From contig CAJOJI010000015.1 in assembly GCA_905234715.1 (NCBI GenBank), positions 1-47,695 of the forward strand: 47,695 nucleotides of DNA, written 5' to 3'. Source of the DNA: an uncultured Saccharofermentans sp. (GTDB taxonomy: Bacteria > Bacillota > Clostridia > Saccharofermentanales > Saccharofermentanaceae). A program made the translations under genes and the position numbers. The notes under the pieces are model-generated. The model was not told where the DNA came from. It made no database searches and saw nothing but the letters and a program-made list of their open reading frames with translations. The stretch's first letter is position 1, and each line of letters begins with the position of its first letter. Shown here one piece after another: positions 1 through 7,313 of the stretch.

Positions 1-1
1 T

Positions 2-28
2 GCTATTAGCGGGCCGCCGGCTCACTAA
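2..28 (+). CDS. Possible 3' end of an upstream gene
   Basis: An open frame enters from the left edge and ends in TAA at 26-28, reading AISGPPAH before the stop. A rho-independent terminator follows 14 bases later, which fits the end of a plus-strand gene. Only eight codons are visible, so no family can be named and the frame could be chance. Confidence 0.25.
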   Translation, partial: AISGPPAH

Positions 29-42
29 ATAAGTTTTTTAGA

Positions 43-72
43 GGACGGATTTGCGTGATCCGTCCTTTTTTT
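43..72 (+). terminator. Rho-independent terminator; likely homing target of the adjacent intron
   Basis: A perfect 8-bp stem (GGACGGAT at 43-50 with ATCCGTCC at 58-65) with a 7-base loop is followed by seven T. It would end a plus-strand transcript arriving from outside the window. The group II intron starts one or two bases after the T-run, the placement known for group IIC introns. Confidence 0.85.
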
Positions 73-73
73 G

Positions 74-625
74 GTACGACGGGCATGCCGTCGGTCTGTG
101 GTGAAAGTCCACAAGGGGCGTAGTTGCCGACGAACCCCAAAGCGACTCCCAAGGTTTACGTCGTGAGGCGTAGGCGAGAGGAAGGGATAGCAAAATCGTA
201 GCCTTACGAACAGAAACCCAATATTAAGGCGTATACGGCGGATGAGTGGGCCAAGAGTCACGAAGTCCAAAAGGCAACCGTAACCCGTATGCGTAGATTG
301 GGAGGGTAGACGAGGAAAGACCGGAGGCTTATCCCGTGAGATCTCACGAGCGGAAAAATCCGTAGTAACAACGAATCGTGAGAAGTCAGCATAAGCCATA
401 GTACCGAGAAATCGGGAAGGGCTGAACGGTTCAACTTATCGTTAGAAGATGTAATGCGTATGCTCGATATGAGGAGTAGCCGAAACGTATATGAGGCAAA
501 ACGAAGGAAGTCTTAGAGCAAATACGCAAAAGCGTTGAAGAAAACGAGAAGAAGAACCGAACCGCCGTATGCCGAACGGCACGTACGGTGGTGTGGGAGG
601 GGGAAGAAATTTCCCCCTACCCGAT
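74..625 (+). mobile_element. ORF-less group II intron (group IIC-like)
   Basis: The 3' end carries a recognisable domain V at about 555-588 (GAACCGCCGTATGC, short loop, GCACGTACGGTGGT), then a domain VI hairpin at about 589-622. In domain VI the strands GGGAGGGGGAA and TTCCCCCTACCC pair and leave A619 bulged, seven bases from the proposed 3' end (GAT, 623-625), as expected of a branch-point adenosine. The 5' part has GTACG near 74 (consensus GUGYG) and the familiar GTGAAAGTCCAC segment at 103-114. No reverse transcriptase frame is present in about 550 nt, so the ribozyme must be immobile or mobilised in trans. It lies directly after a terminator T-run, the known group IIC preference. A hairpin with an AAAA loop at 351-362 could be the exon-binding site for the T-run; that is a guess. 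Boundaries are uncertain by a few bases. Confidence 0.82.
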
Positions 626-630
626 TTGGT

Positions 631-1176
631 TTATTTTCTCTTGGGAATCTGTGCGATGTAAGGAAGGTTTCTTCCGATCTCATCGTGATCCAGGCCATAG
701 CCTGCAAGCCATTGGTCGTTTATCTCAAATCCGTAGTACTTTACCGGGATCGTCATGAGAAGTCTGTCGGGATTTAACAGCATGGAGCAAAGCGTGATCT
801 CAGCAGGCTTTTTCATTTCGAGATTCTGGATGATATAAGCGGTCGTAAGACCGGTTCTGATTACATCTTCAACTACAAGAACATGCTTGTTGGTGATGTC
901 TATGTCGACGTCTTTTGTTATGCGGACGATACCCGTTTTCGACGTCGTGTCGGGAATGTTGGAAAAGCCAACCATATCGACCTTGATCGGAAGATCGATG
1001 GCTCTTGTAAGATCAGAAAGGAAATAGAGCGAGCCCTTGATTACGCCGATAACGACGAGTTCTTTTCCCTGGTAATCTTTGGTTATTTCTCTGCCGAGTT
1101 CAGCTACTCTTGCTTTGATGGTTTCTTCGCTGTAAACGATACGCTCAGTCTTCAGAGCTTCTTCAAGGTTGGACAC
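631..1176 (-). CDS. Hypoxanthine phosphoribosyltransferase-like protein with altered active-site loop
   Basis: The 181-residue product has the type I PRTase/HPRT fold order: VVIGVIKGSLYFLSDL near 41-56, a PRPP-loop region at 99-111 and a C-terminal WLAGYGLDHDE. Canonical HPRTs read VEDIIDTGxT in the PRPP loop, and the Asp before TG is the catalytic base; here the loop is VEDVIRTGLT, so Arg107 replaces it. The lysine that contacts the purine (KPDxxG in the family) is also displaced (PVKYYG). The fold is clear but ordinary HPRT activity is doubtful, and a canonical hpt exists at 21539. The start is GTG at 1176, immediately after the TAA of the upstream gene, with GGAGG five to nine bases upstream. 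Both genes share one promoter at 2179-2206. Its function is unknown; a diverged PRTase or a regulatory PRPP or nucleotide sensor are alternatives. Confidence 0.85.
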   Translation of the reverse strand: MSNLEEALKTERIVYSEETIKARVAELGREITKDYQGKELVVIGVIKGSLYFLSDLTRAIDLPIKVDMVGFSNIPDTTSKTGIVRITKDVDIDITNKHVLVVEDVIRTGLTTAYIIQNLEMKKPAEITLCSMLLNPDRLLMTIPVKYYGFEINDQWLAGYGLDHDEIGRNLPYIAQIPKRK

Positions 1177-2148
1177 TTAAGTTTCCTCCCGGGTATTGTC
1201 GTTAAGACCGCCGAACATCTTGAGACGGTCAACAAGTTCGTTGAAATCTTTCTTATATACGATGCGGATATTCGTGCCGGGATAAAGCTCCCTTACAAGG
1301 CGCATCTTCTTATTCTTCTTGGTTACATATTTCTGATCCATTGTGGTCAGCTCAAGATAAAGATTGAACTTGGGAAGGAAGAAGTCAGGGGAGATGGCCA
1401 TGGTAACGTTGCCTTCGGCATCCCACTCGACAGGAAATGTCTTGGGCTCGTAAAGCCACTCGATGTTATACATGCTCAATATCCTGGCAAATTCCTCTTC
1501 AGTCTCATTCTTGAACTTGACCGCTCTGGTCTGATGGTCGAAAGTGCCCTTATCGATGTTCGATTCAGACATCTTAACCTTGATGTCGTGTTTTCTTGCG
1601 AGTTCGCAGATAGCATCGACACATTCATCGACACTTAATCTGTCGGTGTTGAGAATAAGGTCGAACTGTTCGGGTGAAGTAATATCCTTGCCGTAGACCG
1701 TGCGGACAAATTTCTTGTGCTTGCGGTCGGCAATGTTAAGAACTTCGGTAGCTTCGTCTGTGGTTATTCTATACTTGCGGGCAATGGTGCTGATCCTTGT
1801 GGATTCGCTTGCGGTAACCCTGATGTGAAGAGCACCGGGGAATCCTGAGAGAAGAACGCTTCCGCCCATTCCCAAAATTACTATGTCTTTATCTTTGGAG
1901 CTCGAAACGATGGTCCTGATCTTTTCGACAAGAATGTCAGCGTAGGTTCTCTTGCTTCCGGGAAGCGTGGTCTCGAAAAACTTGGCGCTCTCATTTAATC
2001 TGTCGAGAGTACCGGGATTTATCTCACCAAAGAAATTGTCTAAAGCGTATTTACGGGAAATGACCTCTGTTCCGAGTCTTGATGCGAGTGCATCGGCAAT
2101 CTCATCGCCCAGACTTCCATTTTGTCTAGAGATAGTGATAATTGCCAT
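1177..2148 (-). CDS. Cytidylate-kinase-like protein with C-terminal nuclease-like domain
   Basis: The 323-residue protein begins like the cytidylate-kinase-like family (ITISRQNGSLGDEIADAL, residues 4-21, where relatives read ISREFGSGGxEIA). The N-terminal P-loop-type domain covers roughly 1-185, including ILGMGGSVLL at 91-100. The C-terminal part (about 205-315) is not typical of the family. It contains E219, LYEPKTFPVEWD (232-243), PDFFLP (254-259), LYLELTT (263-269) and K273, a spacing reminiscent of PD-(D/E)XK nuclease folds, although the usual Lys after the Glu is Thr. The nuclease reading is an inference from motif spacing. It is the first gene of a two-gene operon with the HPRT-like gene, coupled by TAA-GTG junction. 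A nucleotide-metabolism or nucleotide-sensing role is plausible; the substrate cannot be told. Confidence 0.75.
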   Translation of the reverse strand: MAIITISRQNGSLGDEIADALASRLGTEVISRKYALDNFFGEINPGTLDRLNESAKFFETTLPGSKRTYADILVEKIRTIVSSSKDKDIVILGMGGSVLLSGFPGALHIRVTASESTRISTIARKYRITTDEATEVLNIADRKHKKFVRTVYGKDITSPEQFDLILNTDRLSVDECVDAICELARKHDIKVKMSESNIDKGTFDHQTRAVKFKNETEEEFARILSMYNIEWLYEPKTFPVEWDAEGNVTMAISPDFFLPKFNLYLELTTMDQKYVTKKNKKMRLVRELYPGTNIRIVYKKDFNELVDRLKMFGGLNDNTREET

Positions 2149-2178
2149 AAAAACCCCCGAAATGTCCCCTTTTAACTA

Positions 2179-2206
2179 ATTATACTCTTTTAATTAATGT
2201 GCTCAA
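2179..2206 (-). promoter_or_regulatory. Sigma-70-type promoter for the kinase-like/HPRT-like operon
   Basis: Read on the minus strand: TTGAGC (2206-2201), 16-bp spacer, perfect TATAAT (2184-2179), about 30 bp before the ATG at 2148. It is divergent from the tRNA-Thr promoter. Confidence 0.65.
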
Positions 2207-2250
2207 AACACTAAAAACTCAAAATCTGATCAAAAAACTGAAATTCGTGT

Positions 2251-2279
2251 TTGACATTACATAAACGATTAGTTATAAT
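2251..2279 (+). promoter_or_regulatory. Consensus promoter of tRNA-Thr
   Basis: TTGACA (2251-2256), exactly 17 bp, TATAAT (2274-2279): a perfect consensus promoter whose start would fall about 18 bases before the tRNA. Confidence 0.9.
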
Positions 2280-2303
2280 CTTGCGTGCTAAAAGCATTAG
2301 GAC

Positions 2304-2376
2304 GCCATCTTAGCTCAGTTGGTAGAGCAGCTGATTTGTAATCAGCAGGTCGTGGGTTCGAGTCCCACAAATGGCT
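2304..2376 (+). tRNA. tRNA-Thr(UGU)
   Basis: A complete 73-base cloverleaf: acceptor GCCATCT/AAATGGC (one C-A mismatch), D stem GCTC/GAGC, anticodon stem GCTGA/TCAGC with loop TTTGTAA (anticodon TGT, U33 present), T stem GTGGG/CCCAC with canonical TTCGAGT loop. CCA is encoded at 2377-2379. It is fully canonical, in contrast to the array at 7388-8104. Confidence 0.97.
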
Positions 2377-2384
2377 CCAAGACC

Positions 2385-2424
2385 AAAACCCTTGAAAACA
2401 TTGCGTTTCAAGGGTTTTTCTTTT
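2385..2424 (+). terminator. Terminator of tRNA-Thr
   Basis: The stem AACCCTTGAAA/TTTCAAGGGTT is followed by TTTCTTTT. Nearly the same stem core (CCCTTGAAA/TTTCAAGGG) recurs in the terminator at 8846-8884. Confidence 0.9.
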
Positions 2425-2463
2425 GCCCGGGGAATCGTCAGATAAGCAATAAAAGGACCGAAA

Positions 2464-2515
2464 TGGTAACTATTTGGTAACCATGCTCAGGATTTTGGTT
2501 AACGTTTGGTTAACG
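2464..2515 (+). repeat. Two pairs of short direct repeats, 11-bp period
   Basis: TGGTAAC occurs at 2464 and 2475, and TGGTTAACG at 2496 and 2507, each pair spaced 11 bp, about one helical turn. A related copy (GCTAACGTTTGGTTATCGTCT) lies at 8121-8141. They could be protein-binding sites or remnants of an element end; no function can be read directly. Confidence 0.7.
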
Positions 2516-2554
2516 TCTGAGATTTTTCTGCTTATTCCGTCCAACTTCCGGGGT

Positions 2555-2647
2555 TCACTTCATGCGGTCATTTCGCACACATGCGCTGGAAGTAAGAGCC
2601 ATGGGACCTGCTAATAAGAGTGTCGTGATTCTCTTTATTCCTTTCAT
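2555..2647 (-). pseudogene. Truncated lipoprotein gene (signal peptide only)
   Basis: A good RBS (AGGAGG at 2660-2655) precedes an ATG that encodes 30 residues, a lipoprotein signal peptide (MKGIKRITTLLLAG, then MALTSSAC) followed by seven residues and TGA. It is nearly the same as the N-terminus of the 220-residue lipoprotein at 8173-8835 (MKGMKKITSLLLAGSMALT). The mature region is missing, so this is best read as the remnant of a duplicated or displaced copy. A very short functional lipopeptide is possible but less likely. Confidence 0.7.
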
Positions 2648-2841
2648 GGCTCTGCCTCCTGATTAATATATTTTCTTTGTCTGAGATCATAGAGAATAAA
2701 ATAGATTGCTGTCTGCTTTTTGTGAAATTACCCTCCCTGTTGGTATAAAAATAAATATCCAAATAGTATTGGCAGTCAGTTCAAACCGGATTTGATTTCC
2801 GCTATCATTAGAGCAAATGAAGTTTCAAAGGAGTGACGGAC

Positions 2842-3909
2842 ATGGAACTCAAACTGGCTGAAAACATCAAGAGAATGAGAAAAGAACGTTCGCTTACACA
2901 GGAAGCATTGGCAAATGCTTTGGGAGTTACGGTGGGTGCAGTTTATAAGTGGGAGGCAAACCTTACGTCTCCTGAGATCAGTATGCTCGTCAGGATCGCC
3001 GATCTTTTTGATACATCTGTTGATAACCTTTTGGGTTATGAGATGGCCGATAAGAGAAAGGGGACGCTCACAGGTCATATCTATGATCTGTTGGGTAAAA
3101 AAGACCGTTCGGTATTCGAAGAAGCGGAGAAAGCACTTGTTAAATATCCTAATGATTTCGGTGTGATCGTTGCTGCCGGAAATGTGTTCTCCGCATTCGG
3201 TATGGAAGAGAAGAATAACGATATGATGAAGAGAGCGATATCGCTTTTCGAAAAAGCATTGGTAATCGTTCCATATGATATCAATCCGCGTTTTGGAAGG
3301 CTCTCGCTGATAGGCAGCATTGCGCTTCTGTATTTCCTGACAGGCGACAGTGACAGAGCTATTTCCATGATGCTCAAAAACAACGAAGCCGGTGTCTTCA
3401 ATTCGAAGATCGGATTGCTTACATCTTTGAGCGGCGATAGCGGAGATGATTGCTACAGAAAGCTGATCTTAAGTTTTACCGAACTCACTTTCGAGATGAT
3501 CAATACTACTTCAGGACTGCTCTTCTACTATAAAAACAAAGGCGATCTAAACAGGATTAAGATGCTCTCAAGATGGTGCATCGAGTTTACTGATAACATC
3601 AGGAAAAATGATGAAATGTGTTTCTTTGATAAGACGAAGTGTTCGTATTTAACCGCGGAAAGTTATGCGTATTTCAAGAGCGGTGATAAAGAAAAAGCGG
3701 AAGAGCTTCTTATAGAAGCAAGAGATCTGGCAGACGTTTTCGACACTTCAGAAGAGAAGACGACAGACATCATCAAGCTGTTTGAAAGCCACAACAGTGT
3801 TAGTGCATTCAGCCTGCTCGGTGAGACTGCAAAAGAATCGATCGATTATATACTCGGTCTGATCAATGACAAGAAATTCAACGCGTTGTGGAATAAGATC
3901 AACAGGTAG
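2842..3909 (+). CDS. XRE-family transcriptional regulator with helical C-terminal sensor domain
   Basis: The N-terminal 65 residues are a classic XRE helix-turn-helix (LAENIKRMRKERSLTQEALA, then VTVGAVYKWEANLTSPEISML and DLFDTSVDNLLGY). The remaining 290 residues are mainly amphipathic helices with TPR-like character (for example YAYFKSGDKEKAEELLIEAR). I use the ATG at 2842 because AAAGGAG at 2827-2833 is spaced correctly; an in-frame GTG at 2833 lies inside that RBS. The stop is eight bases before the ABC transporter, so it probably controls that operon and may respond to a peptide or envelope signal; this is inferred from context. A candidate promoter is TTCAAA, 17 bp, TATCAT upstream. Confidence 0.85.
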   Translation: MELKLAENIKRMRKERSLTQEALANALGVTVGAVYKWEANLTSPEISMLVRIADLFDTSVDNLLGYEMADKRKGTLTGHIYDLLGKKDRSVFEEAEKALVKYPNDFGVIVAAGNVFSAFGMEEKNNDMMKRAISLFEKALVIVPYDINPRFGRLSLIGSIALLYFLTGDSDRAISMMLKNNEAGVFNSKIGLLTSLSGDSGDDCYRKLILSFTELTFEMINTTSGLLFYYKNKGDLNRIKMLSRWCIEFTDNIRKNDEMCFFDKTKCSYLTAESYAYFKSGDKEKAEELLIEARDLADVFDTSEEKTTDIIKLFESHNSVSAFSLLGETAKESIDYILGLINDKKFNALWNKINR

Positions 3910-3917
3910 GTATTCAC

Positions 3918-5636
3918 ATGAAAAACAAAAACTTATATGTGGAACTGAAGTCTCAGTTCCATAGGGACAACCATGTCTTTTTTATCCTTTCGGTTATCGG
4001 TGCACTACTGTCGGGACTGATGGGAATCGCTATCTCCTGGTTTATGGGAGAACTGATAGATACGGCCTCCGGGAACGGCAGATGGAGCATTAGTGAGCTC
4101 CTGATAATATGCATTCTTATTGCTGTGTTTTTCCTGTTTTCTTCATATCTGACTTACTATGCAAAACCGAGATATATCAGGAAAGCAATGCGGAATTATA
4201 AGGAGACTCTGTTTGCCGAACTCACGAAGAAAAACATCATGTCTTTCCGTTCTGAGAGCAAGTCGACTTATCTGTCAGCACTGACCAATGACAGCATCTC
4301 GATCGAGACAAATTATCTGGATAAAGAGTTCTGGTTTATATACAGGCTTACGTTGTTTTTTACATCGCTTGGCATGATGATCTACTACTCTCCTTTGCTG
4401 ACACTGATCGCGATTGCCGTGACTTTGCTTCCGCTTGTTGTATCACTTGCATCGGGTAAGAAACTGAGCAAAGCTGAAGTTAATGTATCTGATATGAATA
4501 AGAGCTTTACGGCAACAATAACCGACTGTCTTAATGGTTTTTCAGTAGTGAAAGCATTCCGTGCCGAAGAGCCTGTTACGGGTCTTTTCTCGTTAGAGAA
4601 TACAAAACTTGAAAACTCTAAATTTACCAGAATGAGTCTTCAGATCCTGATCAGTACACTGGGTCAGTTTGCCGGCGTAGTTGCACAGGTCACAGTATTT
4701 TTCGCAGGAGCATATATGGCTCTCACGGGTAAGGGGATTACAGCAGGAACGGTCATGATCTTCGTAAATCTGATGAACTTTGTTGTTGCTCCCGTAGCAG
4801 AACTTCCGGGCCTTTTAGCAGCCAGGAAAGCATCAAGAGCGCTGATAGAAAAGATCGCAAAATCTCTTGGCGAGAGCGTTTGCACAGGCGGAAGCTCAGA
4901 GCTTTCTGCACTTGAAAAAGGAATATCGGTTAAAGATGTATCTTTCTCATATGAAGAAGGAAAAGAAGTCCTTCACGATGTGTCATTCGATTTTGAAGCG
5001 GGCAAATCTTATGCGATCGTAGGCGCTTCAGGAAGCGGTAAATCAACTCTTTTAAATCTCATTATGTCCGGTGCTTGCGGCGCCGGATACAGCGGCAAGA
5101 TCAGATGGGATGACACGGATCTTAAGGACTCGTCTTCGGATTCGTTTTTCGATCAGGTGTCGTCGATCGATCAGAATGTGTTTGTATTTAATTCTTCGAT
5201 CAGGGACAACATCACGATGTTCCGTGATTTCTCTGAGGATGAGATAAAAGATGCCATCAGGAGATCCAATCTTAACGAACTGATAGAAGAACGCGGAAGT
5301 AATTATCTTTGCGGTGAAAGCGGAAATGCATTATCAGGAGGAGAGAAGCAGAGAATATCCATTGCAAGAAGTCTTCTTAAAAAATCTTCTGTCCTTGTTG
5401 CCGATGAGATCACAGCCGCGCTTGATTCACAGACTGCATATAAAGTTTCATCGGATATTCTGGATCTTACAGGCATAACGAGGATCGTTGTCACTCATTC
5501 GCTTGAAGAAAGGTTAATGCGCAGATACGATAAGATCCTCGTCATGAGGGACGGAAGGATAGAAGAGCAGGGAACTTTCGATGAGTTGATGGCAATGAAG
5601 AAATATTTCCACGCGCTTTATATGGTTAAGGTATAA
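3918..5636 (+). CDS. ABC exporter, fused permease and ATPase
   Basis: The 572-residue protein has an N-terminal membrane domain with about six hydrophobic segments (residues ~20-300) and a C-terminal nucleotide-binding domain. That domain has a Walker A (GASGSGKSTL), ABC signature (LSGGEKQRISIARS), Walker B with catalytic Glu (VLVADEITAALD) and switch His (VTHSLEE). This is the half-transporter layout of lipid, drug and peptide exporters, which work as dimers. It has no N-terminal C39 peptidase domain, so it is not a leader-cleaving bacteriocin exporter. No second half-transporter is adjacent, so a homodimer is likely. The substrate is unknown; it is cotranscribed with the XRE regulator. Confidence 0.93.
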   Translation: MKNKNLYVELKSQFHRDNHVFFILSVIGALLSGLMGIAISWFMGELIDTASGNGRWSISELLIICILIAVFFLFSSYLTYYAKPRYIRKAMRNYKETLFAELTKKNIMSFRSESKSTYLSALTNDSISIETNYLDKEFWFIYRLTLFFTSLGMMIYYSPLLTLIAIAVTLLPLVVSLASGKKLSKAEVNVSDMNKSFTATITDCLNGFSVVKAFRAEEPVTGLFSLENTKLENSKFTRMSLQILISTLGQFAGVVAQVTVFFAGAYMALTGKGITAGTVMIFVNLMNFVVAPVAELPGLLAARKASRALIEKIAKSLGESVCTGGSSELSALEKGISVKDVSFSYEEGKEVLHDVSFDFEAGKSYAIVGASGSGKSTLLNLIMSGACGAGYSGKIRWDDTDLKDSSSDSFFDQVSSIDQNVFVFNSSIRDNITMFRDFSEDEIKDAIRRSNLNELIEERGSNYLCGESGNALSGGEKQRISIARSLLKKSSVLVADEITAALDSQTAYKVSSDILDLTGITRIVVTHSLEERLMRRYDKILVMRDGRIEEQGTFDELMAMKKYFHALYMVKV

Positions 5637-5697
5637 GCCTTGATGAGATGGTAAAATACATCTGTTGGAGAAATCTTATCAGGAGCCTGAACAGAAC

Positions 5698-6348
5698 ATG
5701 AAATACGGCGAATCAACATTTGATGTCTTGTATCTGATCTTTGCGATACTTTCAGGCATCGTGATACTGATAAAGCATCGCAATAAAAACGATGTCCTCA
5801 TGGGGACGGCGGCATTGGTATTAGGACTCGGTGATTCGTTCCATCTTGTTCCGAGAGTATTGAATTATTTCATCGATAAAGATTTCACGTGGTATCTGGG
5901 ATTTGGTAAGCTTGTAACTTCCATTACCATGACCATCTTTTACATCCTTGTTTTCCTGCTCTATAAAAGCGTCTACAACAAGGATGACAAGAGTACGAAA
6001 ACAGTTGGCATCACTATCTATATTCTTGCTGCATTGAGAATCGCTCTTTGTCTTGCGCCGGGAAACAACTGGTTTACGGGTGAAGGGTCAATCCTGTGGG
6101 GAACGCTCCGCAATCTGCCGTTCATCGTTATCGGCGGCATAGTTGTTTATCTCTATTTCAAAGTGCGGAAAGAAGACAAGTATCTCGGCAGATTATGGCT
6201 CTATACGACATTGTCTTTTCTGTTTTATATTCCGGTTGCGATATTTGCACCGTTGCTTCCTATGCTGGGGATGCTGATGCTTCCCAAGACGGTATGCTAT
6301 ATACTTATGCTGATTTCTTTTATCAGGAAGGAGCAAAAAGATGGCTGA
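5698..6348 (+). CDS. Multi-pass membrane protein of unknown function
   Basis: About seven hydrophobic helices span the 216-residue product (for example LIFAILSGIVILI, TMTIFYILVFLLY, FIVIGGIVVYLYF). A conserved-looking GLGDSFHLVPR sits between the second and third helices, and the C-terminus is cytoplasmic and basic. I prefer ATG 5698, with AGGAG at 5681-5685; a TTG at 5665 would add 11 residues but lacks an RBS. The stop overlaps the next ATG by eight bases, so translation of the two is coupled. Position after the XRE/ABC pair suggests the same operon. I do not recognise the family with confidence. Confidence 0.7.
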   Translation: MKYGESTFDVLYLIFAILSGIVILIKHRNKNDVLMGTAALVLGLGDSFHLVPRVLNYFIDKDFTWYLGFGKLVTSITMTIFYILVFLLYKSVYNKDDKSTKTVGITIYILAALRIALCLAPGNNWFTGEGSILWGTLRNLPFIVIGGIVVYLYFKVRKEDKYLGRLWLYTTLSFLFYIPVAIFAPLLPMLGMLMLPKTVCYILMLISFIRKEQKDG

Positions 6349-6844
6349 TTTTGAAGTGAAGGTAGGTCCCGTTGAGGCTTGTAAGATCGATTACAGCAAG
6401 TCCATAGAAGAGCTTACCGCTTATTACGATGACCTTGCGAAGAAGATCGCAGGAGGACAGCCGGAACTTGCTAACGGAGAGTTCATGCAGCTCGGATATG
6501 CACTCGATTTTCTTGATCTTGTAAAGAGAGTATTCAACATTGATCTCGATTTTGAAGAGACATCGATCCCTAAGCTGGATCAGATAATCGCAGCTCTCAG
6601 CCAGGCTATCCTTACAAAGAAGATCCCCCCTGAAGCAGGCGGAGACATCATGAAAAAGGCGTCCGGATTTTTGAGCGTTGTCATATGGAGAAATATCGGC
6701 GGCGGATTCATCAGTTCCAATATCGGTTATGGTGTAAATATCAACGGAACTAATGCGTTCGTTTACAACAGGATCGGAAGAAGACTTCAGGGTGACGCAT
6801 CATGTGATGTCACAAGTTTTTACGAAGAACTTAAGAAGCTATAA
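6341..6844 (+). CDS. Small cytosolic protein of unknown function
   Basis: The 167-residue soluble product is translationally coupled to the membrane protein upstream (eight-base overlap; RBS GGAAGGAG within that gene). It has a helical N-terminal half (SIEELTAYYDDLAKKI, LDFLDLVKRVF) and a glycine/asparagine-rich segment (NIGGGFISSNIGYGVNING). No signal peptide or recognisable catalytic motif is visible. It may be a partner of the membrane protein. It is the last gene before the terminator at 6913. Confidence 0.65.
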   Translation: MADFEVKVGPVEACKIDYSKSIEELTAYYDDLAKKIAGGQPELANGEFMQLGYALDFLDLVKRVFNIDLDFEETSIPKLDQIIAALSQAILTKKIPPEAGGDIMKKASGFLSVVIWRNIGGGFISSNIGYGVNINGTNAFVYNRIGRRLQGDASCDVTSFYEELKKL

Positions 6845-6912
6845 GCGGAAATTAAAAAATTTTTCGAGCAGTTTCCGACGCTAAAAAACATCTTAAAAGT
6901 ATTAATAATATG

Positions 6913-6946
6913 GAGCCTGAAAACCGTACGGTTATTGGGCTCTTTT
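6913..6946 (+). terminator. Terminator of the XRE/ABC operon
   Basis: GAGCC (6913-6917) pairs with GGCTC (6938-6942) around an inner AACCGTACGGTT palindrome, followed by TTTT. Confidence 0.7.
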
Positions 6947-6972
6947 GATTTCAGGAAATTCGAAAATAGGGG

Positions 6973-7001
6973 TTGCACATCAGTTTTTGTTGTGTTATCT
7001 T
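6973..7001 (+). promoter_or_regulatory. Candidate promoter for the small RNA/small ORF locus
   Basis: TTGCAC, 17-bp spacer, TATCTT; four of six matches in each box with ideal spacing. A transcript would start near 7008, just before the structured element at 7015. Confidence 0.5.
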
Positions 7002-7014
7002 ATCGGCGATGAAG

Positions 7015-7077
7015 GAAGTGCCTGTCCGACATCCGACCTGATAATTGCAGGTCCGGATCGTTCAGCACTTCTTTTTT
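7015..7077 (+). ncRNA. Structured RNA ending in a terminator-like stem (sRNA or attenuator)
   Basis: An outer stem GAAGTGC (7015-7021)/GCACTTC (7065-7071) encloses a second hairpin ATCCGACCTG/CAGGTCCGGAT (7031-7040 with 7048-7058, one bulge), and six T follow. With the promoter about 15 bases upstream this could be a free-standing RNA of about 70 nt or an attenuator before the ORF at 7109. It matches no riboswitch class I can recognise. Confidence 0.5.
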
Positions 7078-7108
7078 ATTATCAGAAAATATCGAAAGGA
7101 AAAGAACA

Positions 7109-7270
7109 ATGCAAACTGCATCTATGAGACAGAATAAATTCAAAAATCTCAAAACGCCCGGCAACACAGCGTTTGGTTCAGTTCGTCCTTATGCACCGAT
7201 ATCCCTTCCGGATAATGAGCATCTTTTTGGCTATAGCATTGGCAAACTTTCCGTACGGTTACGATGTTAA
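7109..7270 (+). CDS. Candidate 53-residue small protein
   Basis: ATG at 7109 has AAAGGA eight bases upstream and opens 53 codons (MQTASMRQNKFKNLK to KLSVRLRC). The product is basic with no membrane segment or signal. It sits between a promoter/structured leader (6973-7077) and a strong terminator (7314-7350), so the region is laid out like a real gene. The C-terminal Cys, and a position two genes downstream of an ABC exporter, would allow a secreted-peptide reading, but nothing in the sequence requires it. Coding status is uncertain. Confidence 0.4.
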   Translation: MQTASMRQNKFKNLKTPGNTAFGSVRPYAPISLPDNEHLFGYSIGKLSVRLRC

Positions 7271-7313
7271 TCTGACTTTGTTTAGGCACAAACAATTGTA
7301 AGAATGAGATCAG

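Noticed and set aside
25..707. Open frames inside the group II intron on both strands
   Set aside because: They overlap the structured ribozyme, resemble no reverse transcriptase or maturase, and are explained by the RNA.
883..1638. 251-codon plus-strand frame
   Set aside because: It is antisense to the HPRT-like and kinase-like genes, which have clear family motifs and RBSs; no independent coding evidence.
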